Source: an uncultured Verrucomicrobiota bacterium (lineage in GTDB: Bacteria > Verrucomicrobiota > Verrucomicrobiia > Limisphaerales > SXTU01). Taken from it: DNA of 17,920 bases. A program made the translations under genes and the position numbers. Positions 1 to 7,902 of the stretch are shown piece by piece. The stretch is taken from the NCBI GenBank assembly GCA_903863315.1, contig CAIPBN010000648.1:1-17920 (forward strand). Reading direction: 5' to 3'. The notes under the pieces were generated by a model. The model saw only the letters and a program-made list of their open reading frames with translations. It searched no databases and was not told the origin of the DNA. Every line of letters starts with the position of its first letter. Positions within the stretch are counted from its first letter, which is position 1.

Positions 1-69
1 GAGCTTGCACGCGTTGCCGAACGAACCGTCATGCACTGATCCAACTTCCGCGATGGTCAACACAGCCAT
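1..69 (-). CDS. N-acetylneuraminate synthase-like protein (NeuB/SpsE family), N-terminal fragment
   Basis: Only the first 23 codons lie in the window; the gene continues past the left edge. The ATG at 69-67 begins two nucleotides after the TAA of the upstream methyltransferase. The visible residues include LTIAEVGSVHDGSFGNA, which fits the first strand and loop of the NeuB/SpsE/PseI barrel (family pattern: IAEIGxNHxGxxxxA). Enzymes of this family condense phosphoenolpyruvate with a hexosamine derivative to make nonulosonic acids such as sialic, legionaminic or pseudaminic acid. The position at the end of a glycan cluster agrees with this. The usual N-H pair appears here as V-H. The fragment is too short to tell NeuB from SpsE- or PseI-like members. 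Confidence 0.6.
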   Translation of the reverse strand, partial: MAVLTIAEVGSVHDGSFGNACKL

Positions 70-71
70 GC

Positions 72-998
72 TTAAGCCCTCTCCTTCCACACGATGTAGT
101 CCGGGTTGTCGCCCTTGAGCGTGAAGGGCGTGGTGTGCGGATCGTGATGGCCGCAATCGTCCAGCCGCTCCATCTGGGGAAAATATCGCCGCAGCACGCG
201 AACGAAGGCCGCCTCGTCGGCATGGATCATGTGAAACGGATTATGCTGTTTCTTGGAAATCTCCTCACTGAAGACCGCCACCCCGCCCGGCGCAAGCCAG
301 GAGCGCAACTGATCGAGATCGCCCCGCAGATCCTGCGAGTGAGTGAGGGTGTGAAAGCAGATGATGAAGTCAAACCGCATTCCCGGTGGAAACTGCAGCT
401 CGAACTTTGCCGCACAGGATCCCCCGGGCTGCCGCACAAACGGGACGTGCTCCTGAACATGCCGCAGGCAGGTGTGCACCACGTCCGTTCCCCAGACCTC
501 GGTGCCGTGCCGCTCGTGAAAATGCCGGAGAATCTCACCGTATTGGCAGCGCAGATGGAGCATCCGACGCGGCGGCGGCGTCCCGCTGGCTGCGAACCAA
601 GCCTCCCACTTGGCGAGCCGGCGTGGGTAGCCAAACCGCTCATAGACTTGCTTCTGCCACGCCTCTGACGGCGGATAAACGCCGAACTCGGGCGTGCTGG
701 CCAGCACGTCCAGTCCCAGATCGTAAAAAACCTTCCGTCCCTCGTCGGAGAACTTGTAGAACGCCTGCTCCAAGCCGCACGCCTGACACACGCCATTGTC
801 CCGGCGGTGCATCTGGTCGCGGAGGTGATGCGCCGAGCGCGGAATCTCGTAAGGTAGGTGCAGCCAGCGGCCTCGCTCACAGGCCACCTCAGTGCTGCCA
901 CATAGGCTGCACTGGGCGGATTCCACCCCCGTCGGCGTGAGCCGGCTGAGTTGAAAGTCTGTGACGAAGGTCTTTAGTTTGGTGGCAATGCCGGCCAT
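72..998 (-). CDS. Class I SAM-dependent methyltransferase with N-terminal zinc-knuckle cysteines
   Basis: A 308-residue protein with two cysteine pairs, C30xxC33 and C71xxC74, that probably bind zinc. A Methyltransf_23-like Rossmann domain follows at about 145-250. Support for the fold comes from motif I at 146-153 (LHLRCQYG), D172 at the end of strand 2, a motif IV stretch (FDFIICFHTLTHSQD, 209-223) and LAPGG at 235-239. Motif I is degenerate: the family normally has a glycine-rich hDhGCGxG, and here it is LHLRCQYG, so SAM binding could be altered. Together with its place between a sugar oxidoreductase and a NeuB-like gene, this suggests methylation of a sugar or nucleotide sugar, but the substrate is unknown. 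The ATG at 998 has no convincing Shine-Dalgarno sequence. Confidence is high for the fold, low for the reaction. Confidence 0.8.
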   Translation of the reverse strand: MAGIATKLKTFVTDFQLSRLTPTGVESAQCSLCGSTEVACERGRWLHLPYEIPRSAHHLRDQMHRRDNGVCQACGLEQAFYKFSDEGRKVFYDLGLDVLASTPEFGVYPPSEAWQKQVYERFGYPRRLAKWEAWFAASGTPPPRRMLHLRCQYGEILRHFHERHGTEVWGTDVVHTCLRHVQEHVPFVRQPGGSCAAKFELQFPPGMRFDFIICFHTLTHSQDLRGDLDQLRSWLAPGGVAVFSEEISKKQHNPFHMIHADEAAFVRVLRRYFPQMERLDDCGHHDPHTTPFTLKGDNPDYIVWKERA

Positions 999-1015
999 CT
1001 CGTATGAGCGCGACG

Positions 1016-1045
1016 ATGCTAGCGCGCGGGAAAGACAAAAATCAA
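1016..1045 (-). promoter_or_regulatory. Possible weak sigma70-like promoter before the zinc-knuckle methyltransferase
   Basis: In the 57-nt gap between the oxidoreductase stop and the methyltransferase ATG, the minus strand reads TTGATT (1045-1040), an 18-nt spacer, then TAGCAT (1021-1016). This is a modest match to -35/-10 consensus and ends about 18 nt before the ATG. It could be an internal promoter for the last two genes, or chance. Confidence 0.2.
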
Positions 1046-1055
1046 CTCCACCGGT

Positions 1056-2126
1056 TCAAGTGGCGGAAACCGCCACGGCGCGTCGCTCGCGCGCAGACTG
1101 GAGAGCTGCCTGAACGAGCATCTGAGAGCGCAGACCGGCGTGGAAATCAGCGTCCGGCTCCGCCCCGTCCGCGCCACGCACTTTCAGGAGGAAGGCGGCC
1201 ACCACCCGCGCCACGCCCTGCGCATGGTTGTCCCACTCGGCGGGCCCATCCGCAGCAACTGGAGCCGACACGCCACCGTTGGCGAGCGCCAGCGTGAACG
1301 CGCGCGACTGCGCGAACTGGGGCTGGTGAAAACGCAACGCACCCAAGCGCCCGAAGGCTTCGATGCGATGGCCCGGGCCGTGACGATGACAATTCGAGAT
1401 CTTTATGTTCACGAGCGCGCCCGAGGCGAGCCGCGCCACACAGTCACAACTATCCTCGGCAGTAACGGGCACCAGTTGCCCGGCAGAGTCGGGCCGGGCT
1501 GGAATCAGGATGTCCGTGCGGGCGAACAGCTCGACGATGGGTTCGCCAGCCAGCCATTCCACGTAGTCGAAGGTATGGCTGGCGTAGCTGTTAAGGATGC
1601 CGCCACCAGCTGCCCGGTCGTGCTGCCACGAGAAAGGCAGCACAGGATCCGCGCGGCCACCGGAGAGCCAGAGCACATCCAGTCGTTCAAGGGGACCGAG
1701 CGTGGCGTTGGCGAGCAGCTCCTTCATCCGCCGGATGCCCGGGTGGACGCGGAACTGAAAATCCACCGTATGCACACACCCGCTGGCCTGCGCGGCGCGG
1801 AGCATGGCCCGGGCGTCTTCCAGGGTGAGTCCGAAGGGTTTTTCGCTGAGGACATGTTTACCAGCCTGAAGCAGGCCGCAGACGATCTCCCGCTGCGCGG
1901 CTGGAGGAACGGCAACTACGCAAGCATCCAGCATTGGGTCGGCCGCGAGATCCTGCCAGCGGTTCGTCAGCCGGAGCGCGGGAACGTCTGCCGGCAAGCT
2001 GGAGGGTTTACGGTTTCCACTGGTGCAAAGCACGGCCACCTCCACTCCCGGGGTCGAACGCAAAACAGGCAGATGCACCCGGTGTCCGAAGCCGGCTCCG
2101 ATGATGCCGAGACGCAGGGGGCTCAA
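1056..2126 (-). CDS. Gfo/Idh/MocA family NAD(P)-dependent sugar oxidoreductase
   Basis: A 356-residue protein with an N-terminal Rossmann domain, dinucleotide motif GIIGAGFG at 7-14, the family signature SEKPFGLT at 94-101 (K96 is the expected catalytic lysine), and the C-terminal domain stretch GGGILNSYASHTFDYVEWL at 174-192 with H184 in the usual catalytic position. Length is normal for the family. The start is TTG (2126-2124), which shares four nucleotides (TTGA) with the stop of the upstream C-methyltransferase, implying translational coupling. In glycan clusters such enzymes oxidise or reduce UDP- or dTDP-sugars at C3 (WlbA/FdtA-like pathways) or act on inositols. The substrate here cannot be read. 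A role in preparing a keto sugar for the neighbouring C-methyltransferases is inference. Confidence 0.88.
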   Translation of the reverse strand: MSPLRLGIIGAGFGHRVHLPVLRSTPGVEVAVLCTSGNRKPSSLPADVPALRLTNRWQDLAADPMLDACVVAVPPAAQREIVCGLLQAGKHVLSEKPFGLTLEDARAMLRAAQASGCVHTVDFQFRVHPGIRRMKELLANATLGPLERLDVLWLSGGRADPVLPFSWQHDRAAGGGILNSYASHTFDYVEWLAGEPIVELFARTDILIPARPDSAGQLVPVTAEDSCDCVARLASGALVNIKISNCHRHGPGHRIEAFGRLGALRFHQPQFAQSRAFTLALANGGVSAPVAADGPAEWDNHAQGVARVVAAFLLKVRGADGAEPDADFHAGLRSQMLVQAALQSARERRAVAVSAT

Positions 2127-3388
2127 CTTTCGTGGAAGCGGACCTCGGGCAGGGGCACGATGATCTTTGAGCGCAGCCCCTGCTTGCGGAGGTTGCGGAC
2201 GATCGGCTCGCAGTAGTGCCAGGAGAGCATGAGAACATTCTCCGGCTGCTGCTCGAAAAGGATTTTTTCGTCCACGATGGGGATGTGCTTGCCGGGGAGG
2301 AAGAGGCCCAGCTTGAGCGAGGTGGACTGCTCGGCGATGTAGGGCATCAGGTCAGGGTCGAGGTTCGAATAGTTGACCAGCGTGCTGCTGCGGCCCGGGC
2401 AGCCTACGCCCACGACGCGTTCGCCACGGCTGACTAGTTGCAGCACGAGGGACTGGAGGTCTCGCTTGGCGCGGAGCACGCGCTCGCGGAAAGTGTGGAA
2501 CGGGGCGGGCGTGTCGAGCCGGGCCGCCTGCTCCGCCTGCAACAACTGGGTGAGCCTCTCCGACACGGCGTGGCCTCTGCCTTTGCGGGCCACGACGCGG
2601 ATGGAGCCGCCGTAATTCGGAATGCGCTCGGCATCCACGACGGTGAAGTTGTAGCTGCCCAGCAGGCGCGAGACAGTCTGGAGCGAATAGTATTTGAGGT
2701 GCTCGTGGTAGATGGAGTCGTATTGGACTGTCTCCAGCAGATCGAGCAGGTAGTGGGATTCGCTGAGAAAGTAGCCGTCGTCGGTAAGCAGTTCCTCCAC
2801 GCCCCGGATGAGCTGCCCCAGCTTGGCCACATGGGCGAACATGTTCGCCGCCGTGACCATCACGGCCCGGCCGTGCTGCTGGACGATGTCACGGGCCACC
2901 TGCGGGTCAAAGAAGGCCTGCACGGTCGGGATGCCGTGGGCGATAGCGATCTGAGCGATGTTCGTCGGCTCGACACCGAGGACTTTCATGCCCTCGCGCT
3001 GAAAGCCTTGCAGGATGGAGCCATCGTTGGAACCGAGGTCCACCACAAGGCCGCCACGGGGAAGCTTCAGGCCAGCGATGTGCCGGCTGGCGATGGCCTG
3101 GAGGTTTTTCACCAGAGTCTCGGTGATGCCGCTGCGATAGGGATAGTCGGGATAAAACAGTTCCTCCGGTGCCACCACGTGATCGATCTGAGCCAGACCG
3201 CACGCCGGGCAACGAAGGAGCCGAAGCGGATACGTTTTTTCCATCTCCAGGAGCTGGCCTGGCTTGAGCAGCGAATCGCAGGGGGCCTGATGGCCGAAGT
3301 CCATGATCATTTCCAGATTGGCGGAGGCGCAAATCTGGCAGTGGGTCAGGTGGCCGAGGGGCAGATCGTGTGATGGAGCGGTGCTCAC
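2123..3388 (-). CDS. NovU/TylCIII-type sugar C-methyltransferase (Methyltransf_13/23/14 architecture)
   Basis: A 421-residue protein with three domains. The N-terminal zinc site has C17xxC20 and C60xxC63. The SAM domain has VVDLGSNDGS at 115-124. The C-terminal Rossmann-like domain runs from about 320. The catalytic signature YHEHLKYYS is complete at 227-235. Characterised relatives (TylC3, NovU, TcaB9) transfer a methyl group to C3 or C5 of a dTDP-4-keto sugar, giving branched deoxysugars. The start is GTG (3388-3386); no good Shine-Dalgarno is present. The stop overlaps the oxidoreductase start. In the C-terminal domain the usual GYGASxKG loop reads GVGCPGRSST. A second member of the family is encoded about 3 kb upstream in the same operon (6547-7881), with clearly different sequence. 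The true sugar substrate is unknown. Confidence 0.88.
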   Translation of the reverse strand: MSTAPSHDLPLGHLTHCQICASANLEMIMDFGHQAPCDSLLKPGQLLEMEKTYPLRLLRCPACGLAQIDHVVAPEELFYPDYPYRSGITETLVKNLQAIASRHIAGLKLPRGGLVVDLGSNDGSILQGFQREGMKVLGVEPTNIAQIAIAHGIPTVQAFFDPQVARDIVQQHGRAVMVTAANMFAHVAKLGQLIRGVEELLTDDGYFLSESHYLLDLLETVQYDSIYHEHLKYYSLQTVSRLLGSYNFTVVDAERIPNYGGSIRVVARKGRGHAVSERLTQLLQAEQAARLDTPAPFHTFRERVLRAKRDLQSLVLQLVSRGERVVGVGCPGRSSTLVNYSNLDPDLMPYIAEQSTSLKLGLFLPGKHIPIVDEKILFEQQPENVLMLSWHYCEPIVRNLRKQGLRSKIIVPLPEVRFHES

Positions 3389-3435
3389 AATTAGGAAAAC
3401 TCTTAGAGACTTCTTAAGGGTGCGTCAATAACGGT

Positions 3436-4659
3436 TCACCGGGGCGGGGCTGCGATCTGACGGGCCACCGCCGCGAGGAGTGGACGACAGGCTGGCTCCA
3501 CGGCGAATCTCTCCTGGTAACACTGGCGGGCCCGCTCGACGATGCGGGCCGCCTCGTCCGGCTGCTCGACCGCCTGACGCATCTTTGCGGCGAAGGTTTC
3601 CACATCCCCCGCCAGCAGGCAGGTCTCGCCATCCACCAGGTCCGGATTGGTCTCGGAGACAAAACGGTGGGCCACGACCAGCCAGCCACGGGACATGGCA
3701 GTGACGATCCGGCTGCGGTTGCCCACGGGGATGTCGATCGGGACAACCATCGCGTGACACCGCGCCATCACGGTGTCCAGTTCCTCGACGAAGCCTAGGA
3801 ACTCCACCTCAGGTTTGTCCGCCATCGCTTGGCGCGTCCAGTCCGGCGGCGCACCCCGCCCGGCGATGAAGAGACGGAACCGGCCTCGGCCCCACGCCGA
3901 TAGTAGGCGGGGATAAAGTTTCTTGAGCAGGAACAGCAGCGCCGACTTGGAGCCGAGCGCGTTGAGGGTGCCGCAAAATAAAAACGAAGGCAGCGCGCTT
4001 GCGGGCGGCCGTGGCCGCTGGTTCTCAATGACATCGGGCGCGGGCCAAGGATAAGGGTGATAGACGGAGGGGATTTGCAGCTCCTGCATTAGTCGCACCG
4101 AGGAATGCGAAGACACGATGACCTCGGCGGCGTCCCCCAGCACCTCGTTGTAAGTTCGCCGCCATTGGCGTGCCTTCTTCCACGCAGAGGGCAGCCGCAA
4201 GATGCAGCGCGGATCCTCCTTGGCCTTGCACACGGCATGGTGCCAGGTGGTTTGGAAGTTCAAATCGCCGAGCCAGACGATGCGCGGCACGTGCGCCATC
4301 CGTTGCGCCGCCCAGGCGCAGGTGAGGTCTAGGCAGAAAGCGGCTTGTGCTCCGAAGTTGCGCGCTGCGGCCACCGCCGGTTCCAACGGAGCCTCGACTA
4401 GTTCGAAGCCGCCGGGCTTGCGCCGGATGAACTGCTCCGCCCGGCAGATAACGATCTGAAAGTCCGTTCCAGCCATCTGCTGCTGGTAGGCCTCCAGTCC
4501 CTCGGTGCGCTCGCTGCTGGTATCCAGCAACAACACATTCAGGATCGCATGGCCGGCGGCCTTGAGGGCCGCCGTATAGTGGAAAAAGAGCACCGAACTG
4601 GCCCCCCTGCTGGCGTGCGGCACCCCGTGGCAGAAGATGAGCAGGCGACCCTGTTGCAC
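3436..4659 (-). CDS. GT-B fold glycosyltransferase (GT4/family 1-like)
   Basis: About 407 residues from a GTG start at 4659-4657. The open frame extends upstream to 4800, but that part lies inside the TylF-type gene and looks non-protein-like, so I start after that gene's stop, 7 nt away. The protein opens with a strand (GRLLIFCHG) and has a GT-B C-terminal half: SFLFCGTLNALGSKSAL, FRLFIAGRG, VEFLGFVEELDTVMARCHAMVVP, then VGNRSRIVTAMSRGWLVVAH and LVDGETCLLAGD. The RSRI-TAM-G-VV pattern is where GT4 enzymes place the nucleotide-sugar binding helix, but the classical E-x7-E is not present. The enzyme most likely adds one sugar of the surface glycan at the cytoplasmic face. Donor and acceptor are unknown. 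No clear ribosome binding site precedes the GTG. Confidence 0.78.
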   Translation of the reverse strand: MQQGRLLIFCHGVPHASRGASSVLFFHYTAALKAAGHAILNVLLLDTSSERTEGLEAYQQQMAGTDFQIVICRAEQFIRRKPGGFELVEAPLEPAVAAARNFGAQAAFCLDLTCAWAAQRMAHVPRIVWLGDLNFQTTWHHAVCKAKEDPRCILRLPSAWKKARQWRRTYNEVLGDAAEVIVSSHSSVRLMQELQIPSVYHPYPWPAPDVIENQRPRPPASALPSFLFCGTLNALGSKSALLFLLKKLYPRLLSAWGRGRFRLFIAGRGAPPDWTRQAMADKPEVEFLGFVEELDTVMARCHAMVVPIDIPVGNRSRIVTAMSRGWLVVAHRFVSETNPDLVDGETCLLAGDVETFAAKMRQAVEQPDEAARIVERARQCYQERFAVEPACRPLLAAVARQIAAPPR

Positions 4660-4666
4660 GGGGGAA

Positions 4667-5353
4667 TTAAGGCTGCGGCGGTGGCCCAAGATGGATGAAG
4701 GACATCCCCTCGCTGGTGCGCACAAATTCCTCGAAGCGCAGGTGCGGGTTGCGCTGGCAGAATTCCCGCCAGGCCCGGCGCTCGCCCCGCTCCGGATCAC
4801 CGTAGAAGCAGTTCCAGTCGTCGAAGACGATTACGGTGCCGGTCTGAAGAAAATCCTTCAGGAACTCCAAAATAGGAATTGTGGAAGCGTAGAGATCACA
4901 GTCCACATAGGCGACCGCCACCTTGCCTCCCGGCAGAAAACGATTACGCAGGGCCGGAGTGAGCGTTTGGTCGTAGAAGCCCTTGACCGTCGTCAGCTTC
5001 TCGTCGGGCATGCCATGACGGGTCACCACGCGGCGGAATTCTTCCTCGGTGGTCTTGAGCTTTCCCTTCTCCCAAATCTTCATTTGGTCAATCGCCTGAA
5101 TCTCTGGCAAGCCCTCGAACGAATCGAAGCCCACATATGACCAGTCGAACAGGTGATGAAAGCAATCCCATGCCATGCGCATGGTGTTTGCCCCATGGCA
5201 GCCAAACTCGAAATAATAACCCCCAATCGGCCGGTTAATTTGGCAAAAGCGGGCAATGCTCATCATGATCTGCCGCTTTTGGCCATAGCCAAACGGCGTG
5301 TATTCCTCTTCCAGCCATTGCCGACGGCTTCGCTTGCCTAGACGACTAAACAT
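4667..5353 (-). CDS. TylF/MycF-type SAM-dependent methyltransferase
   Basis: A 228-residue protein matching the TylF (macrocin O-methyltransferase) family: YYFEFGCHGANTM at 46-58 (SAM loop), YVGFDSFEGLPE at 73-84, VAYVDCDLYAST at 147-158 and VIVFDDWN at 174-181. The aspartates of VDCDLY and FDDW are the family's metal-binding and catalytic residues. Known members are magnesium-dependent O-methyltransferases acting on sugar hydroxyls of macrolides; in polysaccharide loci related proteins are thought to methylate glycan sugars. The gene lies between two glycosyltransferase genes and ends 7 nt before the next start, so it is in the operon. The ATG at 5353 has no Shine-Dalgarno. O-methylation of the surface glycan is inference. 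Confidence 0.85.
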   Translation of the reverse strand: MFSRLGKRSRRQWLEEEYTPFGYGQKRQIMMSIARFCQINRPIGGYYFEFGCHGANTMRMAWDCFHHLFDWSYVGFDSFEGLPEIQAIDQMKIWEKGKLKTTEEEFRRVVTRHGMPDEKLTTVKGFYDQTLTPALRNRFLPGGKVAVAYVDCDLYASTIPILEFLKDFLQTGTVIVFDDWNCFYGDPERGERRAWREFCQRNPHLRFEEFVRTSEGMSFIHLGPPPQP

Positions 5354-5401
5354 GGCCGTTATGATGTCGACACGGTGTGAAGCTTAGCAAGGATTTGTGC
5401 A

Positions 5402-6550
5402 CTAGGCATGGCAAAGAAACCACCGCTTCCTGATGCGAGTCATGTCAGCGACGTATTTGCTCACCGGAAACGTCCACTGTCGCCGCGGCCCTGAATACGC
5501 CGACTGGCAGAAGATCGGCAACGCCTCTCCACCACAGACTGAAGTTAGCATGGTGAACATCGAATGGGCCGCTGTCGCGAGCGGTTCAGTCCCGCGCTCC
5601 AAGATCACCAGGCGACCGGCATGGGTGTAAATCATGTTGGTCAATCCCTGGCCCAGCGCGCCGATGACCAATGGTGCGCGGCGAAACGCCCTCACTTGTT
5701 CATCCATGGGAAAGCGTCCAAGTTCGATGTGCTCGACTCCGCCGAACAGCTTTTCTGTCGCCATCACCAACTCCTCCTCATTGGCGAGGATTTTGTCCGG
5801 TGCGTCCTTGCGGCTAATGAAGAGCGGGGCTCCCGCTGGCACAGAATCTACCGAGGCGGCTCCGGCGGCAGGCTGAACGAAGGCCTCGCGCAACCCCCTA
5901 AGCAAGTCTGGTGCGACCAGTTTGAAGGTTCCCGCCATCCACGGCACATACCAGACTTCGTTCAACCGGAGCGTGCCCCGGGTGCCCTCGATCACGCGGC
6001 TTTCATCGAAGCCCAGCCGCCGCAGGTAGCGCATCTGCCAGCGGCTGTGACCGGGCGCGCAAAGTATCTTGGCCGCCGGCGCCGCCCGCAACAGGTCACG
6101 ACAGGCGAGCAGGCGGGGAAGGTGATGGAGAATGAAGTGCCCGTGGCTGTCGTGGCTGAACCCAGTCAGGTGCAGAACCGGATGTGTGACCGTCTTGGAC
6201 AGCGTGGGAATCGGCCGGCGCACCTTCCGGTCTGGCATGCACCGCACGGTTGGGCACCGGTCAAAGAGCGTCCCGTCCTGAAAGAAGAGGTGGCCTTGGT
6301 CACCCACGCACCACATGTCACGCAGCCGGAAGAGCGGTGCATCCGGCCACCGATGGACGCGAGTGGCTTCAGAAGCGTGGTAGAACCAAGCCTCGGCTGA
6401 GTTGTTGAGCTGCATCTCCCCGCCTGACTGAATCACGCGCGACTCGATGAGGTGGCCGGCCTGCGGCTCGGCGACACGCTTGAGTTTGAACCCGCCCAAG
6501 TGCGCCAAACTGCTGCGCAAGCCATGGAGCTTGTGGACGATCCCCTTCAT
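5402..6550 (-). CDS. GT61 family (DUF563) glycosyltransferase, capsular polysaccharide type
   Basis: A 382-residue protein from the ATG at 6550-6548, which overlaps the stop of the upstream C-methyltransferase as ATGA. A longer open frame reaches 6763 but lies entirely inside that gene, so it is rejected. GT61/DUF563 features are FSHDSHGHFILHHLPRLL at 131-148 (the conserved His-rich acceptor-side segment), PLFISRKDA at 242-250 and VIGALGQGLTNMIY at 295-308. The last motif is normally GxHGAGLTN; here the histidine position carries leucine (ALGQGLTN), a noteworthy departure. Members transfer xylose, GlcNAc or other sugars in glycan assembly. The role in extending the local polysaccharide is inferred from context. 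Confidence 0.82.
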   Translation of the reverse strand: MKGIVHKLHGLRSSLAHLGGFKLKRVAEPQAGHLIESRVIQSGGEMQLNNSAEAWFYHASEATRVHRWPDAPLFRLRDMWCVGDQGHLFFQDGTLFDRCPTVRCMPDRKVRRPIPTLSKTVTHPVLHLTGFSHDSHGHFILHHLPRLLACRDLLRAAPAAKILCAPGHSRWQMRYLRRLGFDESRVIEGTRGTLRLNEVWYVPWMAGTFKLVAPDLLRGLREAFVQPAAGAASVDSVPAGAPLFISRKDAPDKILANEEELVMATEKLFGGVEHIELGRFPMDEQVRAFRRAPLVIGALGQGLTNMIYTHAGRLVILERGTEPLATAAHSMFTMLTSVCGGEALPIFCQSAYSGPRRQWTFPVSKYVADMTRIRKRWFLCHA

Positions 6551-7881
6551 GCCACCGGCTGGGCGACGCCGTCCGCGCCGAGCAAGTGGACTTGCGGCAT
6601 GGGAACCAAAAATTTGCCACCCCGCCCCAGGAACTCCCCCTCCCGGAGCGTAAACTCCGCGAGGAAGTGCCATGGAAGCACGAGATAGTAGTCCGGGCGC
6701 GCTGCGCGCGACTCTTCTTCCGAGATGATCTTGATCTGTGATCCGATGGTGTAATGGCCCCACTTGCGTGGGTTGCGGTCAGCGATGGCAGCGACCAGAT
6801 CGGGCGTCACGCCGCAGAATTGGAGCGTGGTGTTTCCCTTGGTGGAAGCTCCGTAACCATGCACGACTTTGCCCTTCGCCTTGGCGTTGCGCAGGAAATC
6901 ATTCAGGTCGGAGCGTATTCTAAGAATGTTTTCGCGGAAGCGGGCGTAGGGGGCGTCCGTATCCACCGCAAGGTCGAACTCGTGCAACCGCAGGTTTTGG
7001 AGGCGGTCCAGAGCTTCGCCGGCGGGACGTCGTCCGGCGTGGCCGACGACAAGGCGGAAACTGCCACCGTTGACGGAGTTCAAATGCGCGTCCAGCAGCT
7101 CGAGATGATGGTCGTTCATCAACCGCTCAATGGCCGCGAGCGAGTAATATTCGAGGTGCTCGTGGCAGATGGTGTCGAAGCTGTTCATCGCCAGCATGGT
7201 CGGCAGGTAGCTCTGCTCCAGTATCCAGACCCCGTCTGCGTCCAAAATCTTCCGAACGTGCTCCACAAAGGCGTGCGGATCCTCAAGGTCGTAAAACATT
7301 GAGATACTAGTAACCACCTTCGCCATACCGGCGGGGCATGCCGAGCGGAAGGCACCTTCCGAGAAGAAATCGTTGACCAGCTCCACGCCACGCTCTCGTG
7401 CGAGCAGGGCGACGTCAGAGGGGTCGATGCCGATCTTCCGCAGACCGTTTGTCACATACGAACTCAGGAGCGTTCCATCGTTGCAACCGATGTCCACAAC
7501 CAGGTCACCGGGAGCGAGCGCAACGGAGGTTTCCGCAAGCTCCGCGATACTGCGCAGGTTGTCGCGCATGGATTGGTTGATGCCCGATTGATAGTAGTAA
7601 CTATGGTAAAGCACCGTAGGCGGGACGGTATGCCTCATCTGCACCAGCCCGCAGGCGTTCTGATCCTGCGCCGGGTCGCACCTCACAAGGTCCAGTGGGA
7701 TGCGCCGTTTGATGAACGCTTCGCCATCTGCGCTGGCGAGCACGCCGCCAATAAACTGGTCGCCCAAGCTGACCACCTCAGTGAGGGCACTGGAGCCGCA
7801 AATGCGGCAGGTCTTGCGCGTGACGAGGATGGGTTTGAAAGATTTTGCGCCCATGCGGGGGAATTTCAGAGTTGCGAGCAA
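6547..7881 (-). CDS. Second NovU/TylCIII-like sugar C-methyltransferase (Methyltransf_13/23/14 architecture)
   Basis: A 444-residue protein from TTG at 7881-7879. An ATG ten codons downstream (7854-7852, MGAKSFK) is an equally good start, and neither has a Shine-Dalgarno. The N-terminal zinc site uses C25xxC28 and C68 with C77, a wider second pair. The SAM loop is VVDIGCNDGT at 128-137. The C-terminal Rossmann domain has HGYGASTKGNTT at 341-352. The active-site signature reads CHEHLEYYS (239-247); the first residue is Cys where the upstream paralogue and characterised enzymes have Tyr. It sits 21 nt after GDP-fucose synthase and overlaps the GT61 gene by ATGA, so it is cotranscribed. A keto-sugar C-methyltransferase role is inferred; a different substrate or reaction from its paralogue is plausible. 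Confidence 0.86.
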   Translation of the reverse strand: MLATLKFPRMGAKSFKPILVTRKTCRICGSSALTEVVSLGDQFIGGVLASADGEAFIKRRIPLDLVRCDPAQDQNACGLVQMRHTVPPTVLYHSYYYQSGINQSMRDNLRSIAELAETSVALAPGDLVVDIGCNDGTLLSSYVTNGLRKIGIDPSDVALLARERGVELVNDFFSEGAFRSACPAGMAKVVTSISMFYDLEDPHAFVEHVRKILDADGVWILEQSYLPTMLAMNSFDTICHEHLEYYSLAAIERLMNDHHLELLDAHLNSVNGGSFRLVVGHAGRRPAGEALDRLQNLRLHEFDLAVDTDAPYARFRENILRIRSDLNDFLRNAKAKGKVVHGYGASTKGNTTLQFCGVTPDLVAAIADRNPRKWGHYTIGSQIKIISEEESRAARPDYYLVLPWHFLAEFTLREGEFLGRGGKFLVPMPQVHLLGADGVAQPVA

Positions 7882-7902
7882 CCAGTAGATGTCACGGGAA
7901 AA

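Noticed and set aside
1140..2216. Long plus-strand open frame (358 codons) opposite the Gfo/Idh/MocA gene
   Set aside because: Its translation is rich in R, H, G and Q with no recognisable motif and it lies antisense to a clear enzyme; such frames are expected at high GC.
2438..3373. Long plus-strand open frame (311 codons) opposite the C-methyltransferase
   Set aside because: Low-complexity translation (many H, D, V, A) mirroring the codon pattern of the real gene; no family features.
3400..3428. TTGACG-N17-TAAGAG on the minus strand before the first C-methyltransferase
   Set aside because: The -10 matches only 3 of 6 bases and would leave a leader of only a few nucleotides; the gene is likely cotranscribed from upstream.
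4660..4800. N-terminal extension of the GT-B glycosyltransferase
   Set aside because: It overlaps the whole end of the TylF-type gene and reads as non-protein-like S/A/R/C-rich sequence; the GTG at 4659 is preferred.
6551..6763. N-terminal extension of the GT61 gene
   Set aside because: It lies within the C-methyltransferase coding region; the ATGA overlap at 6547-6550 gives a natural start.
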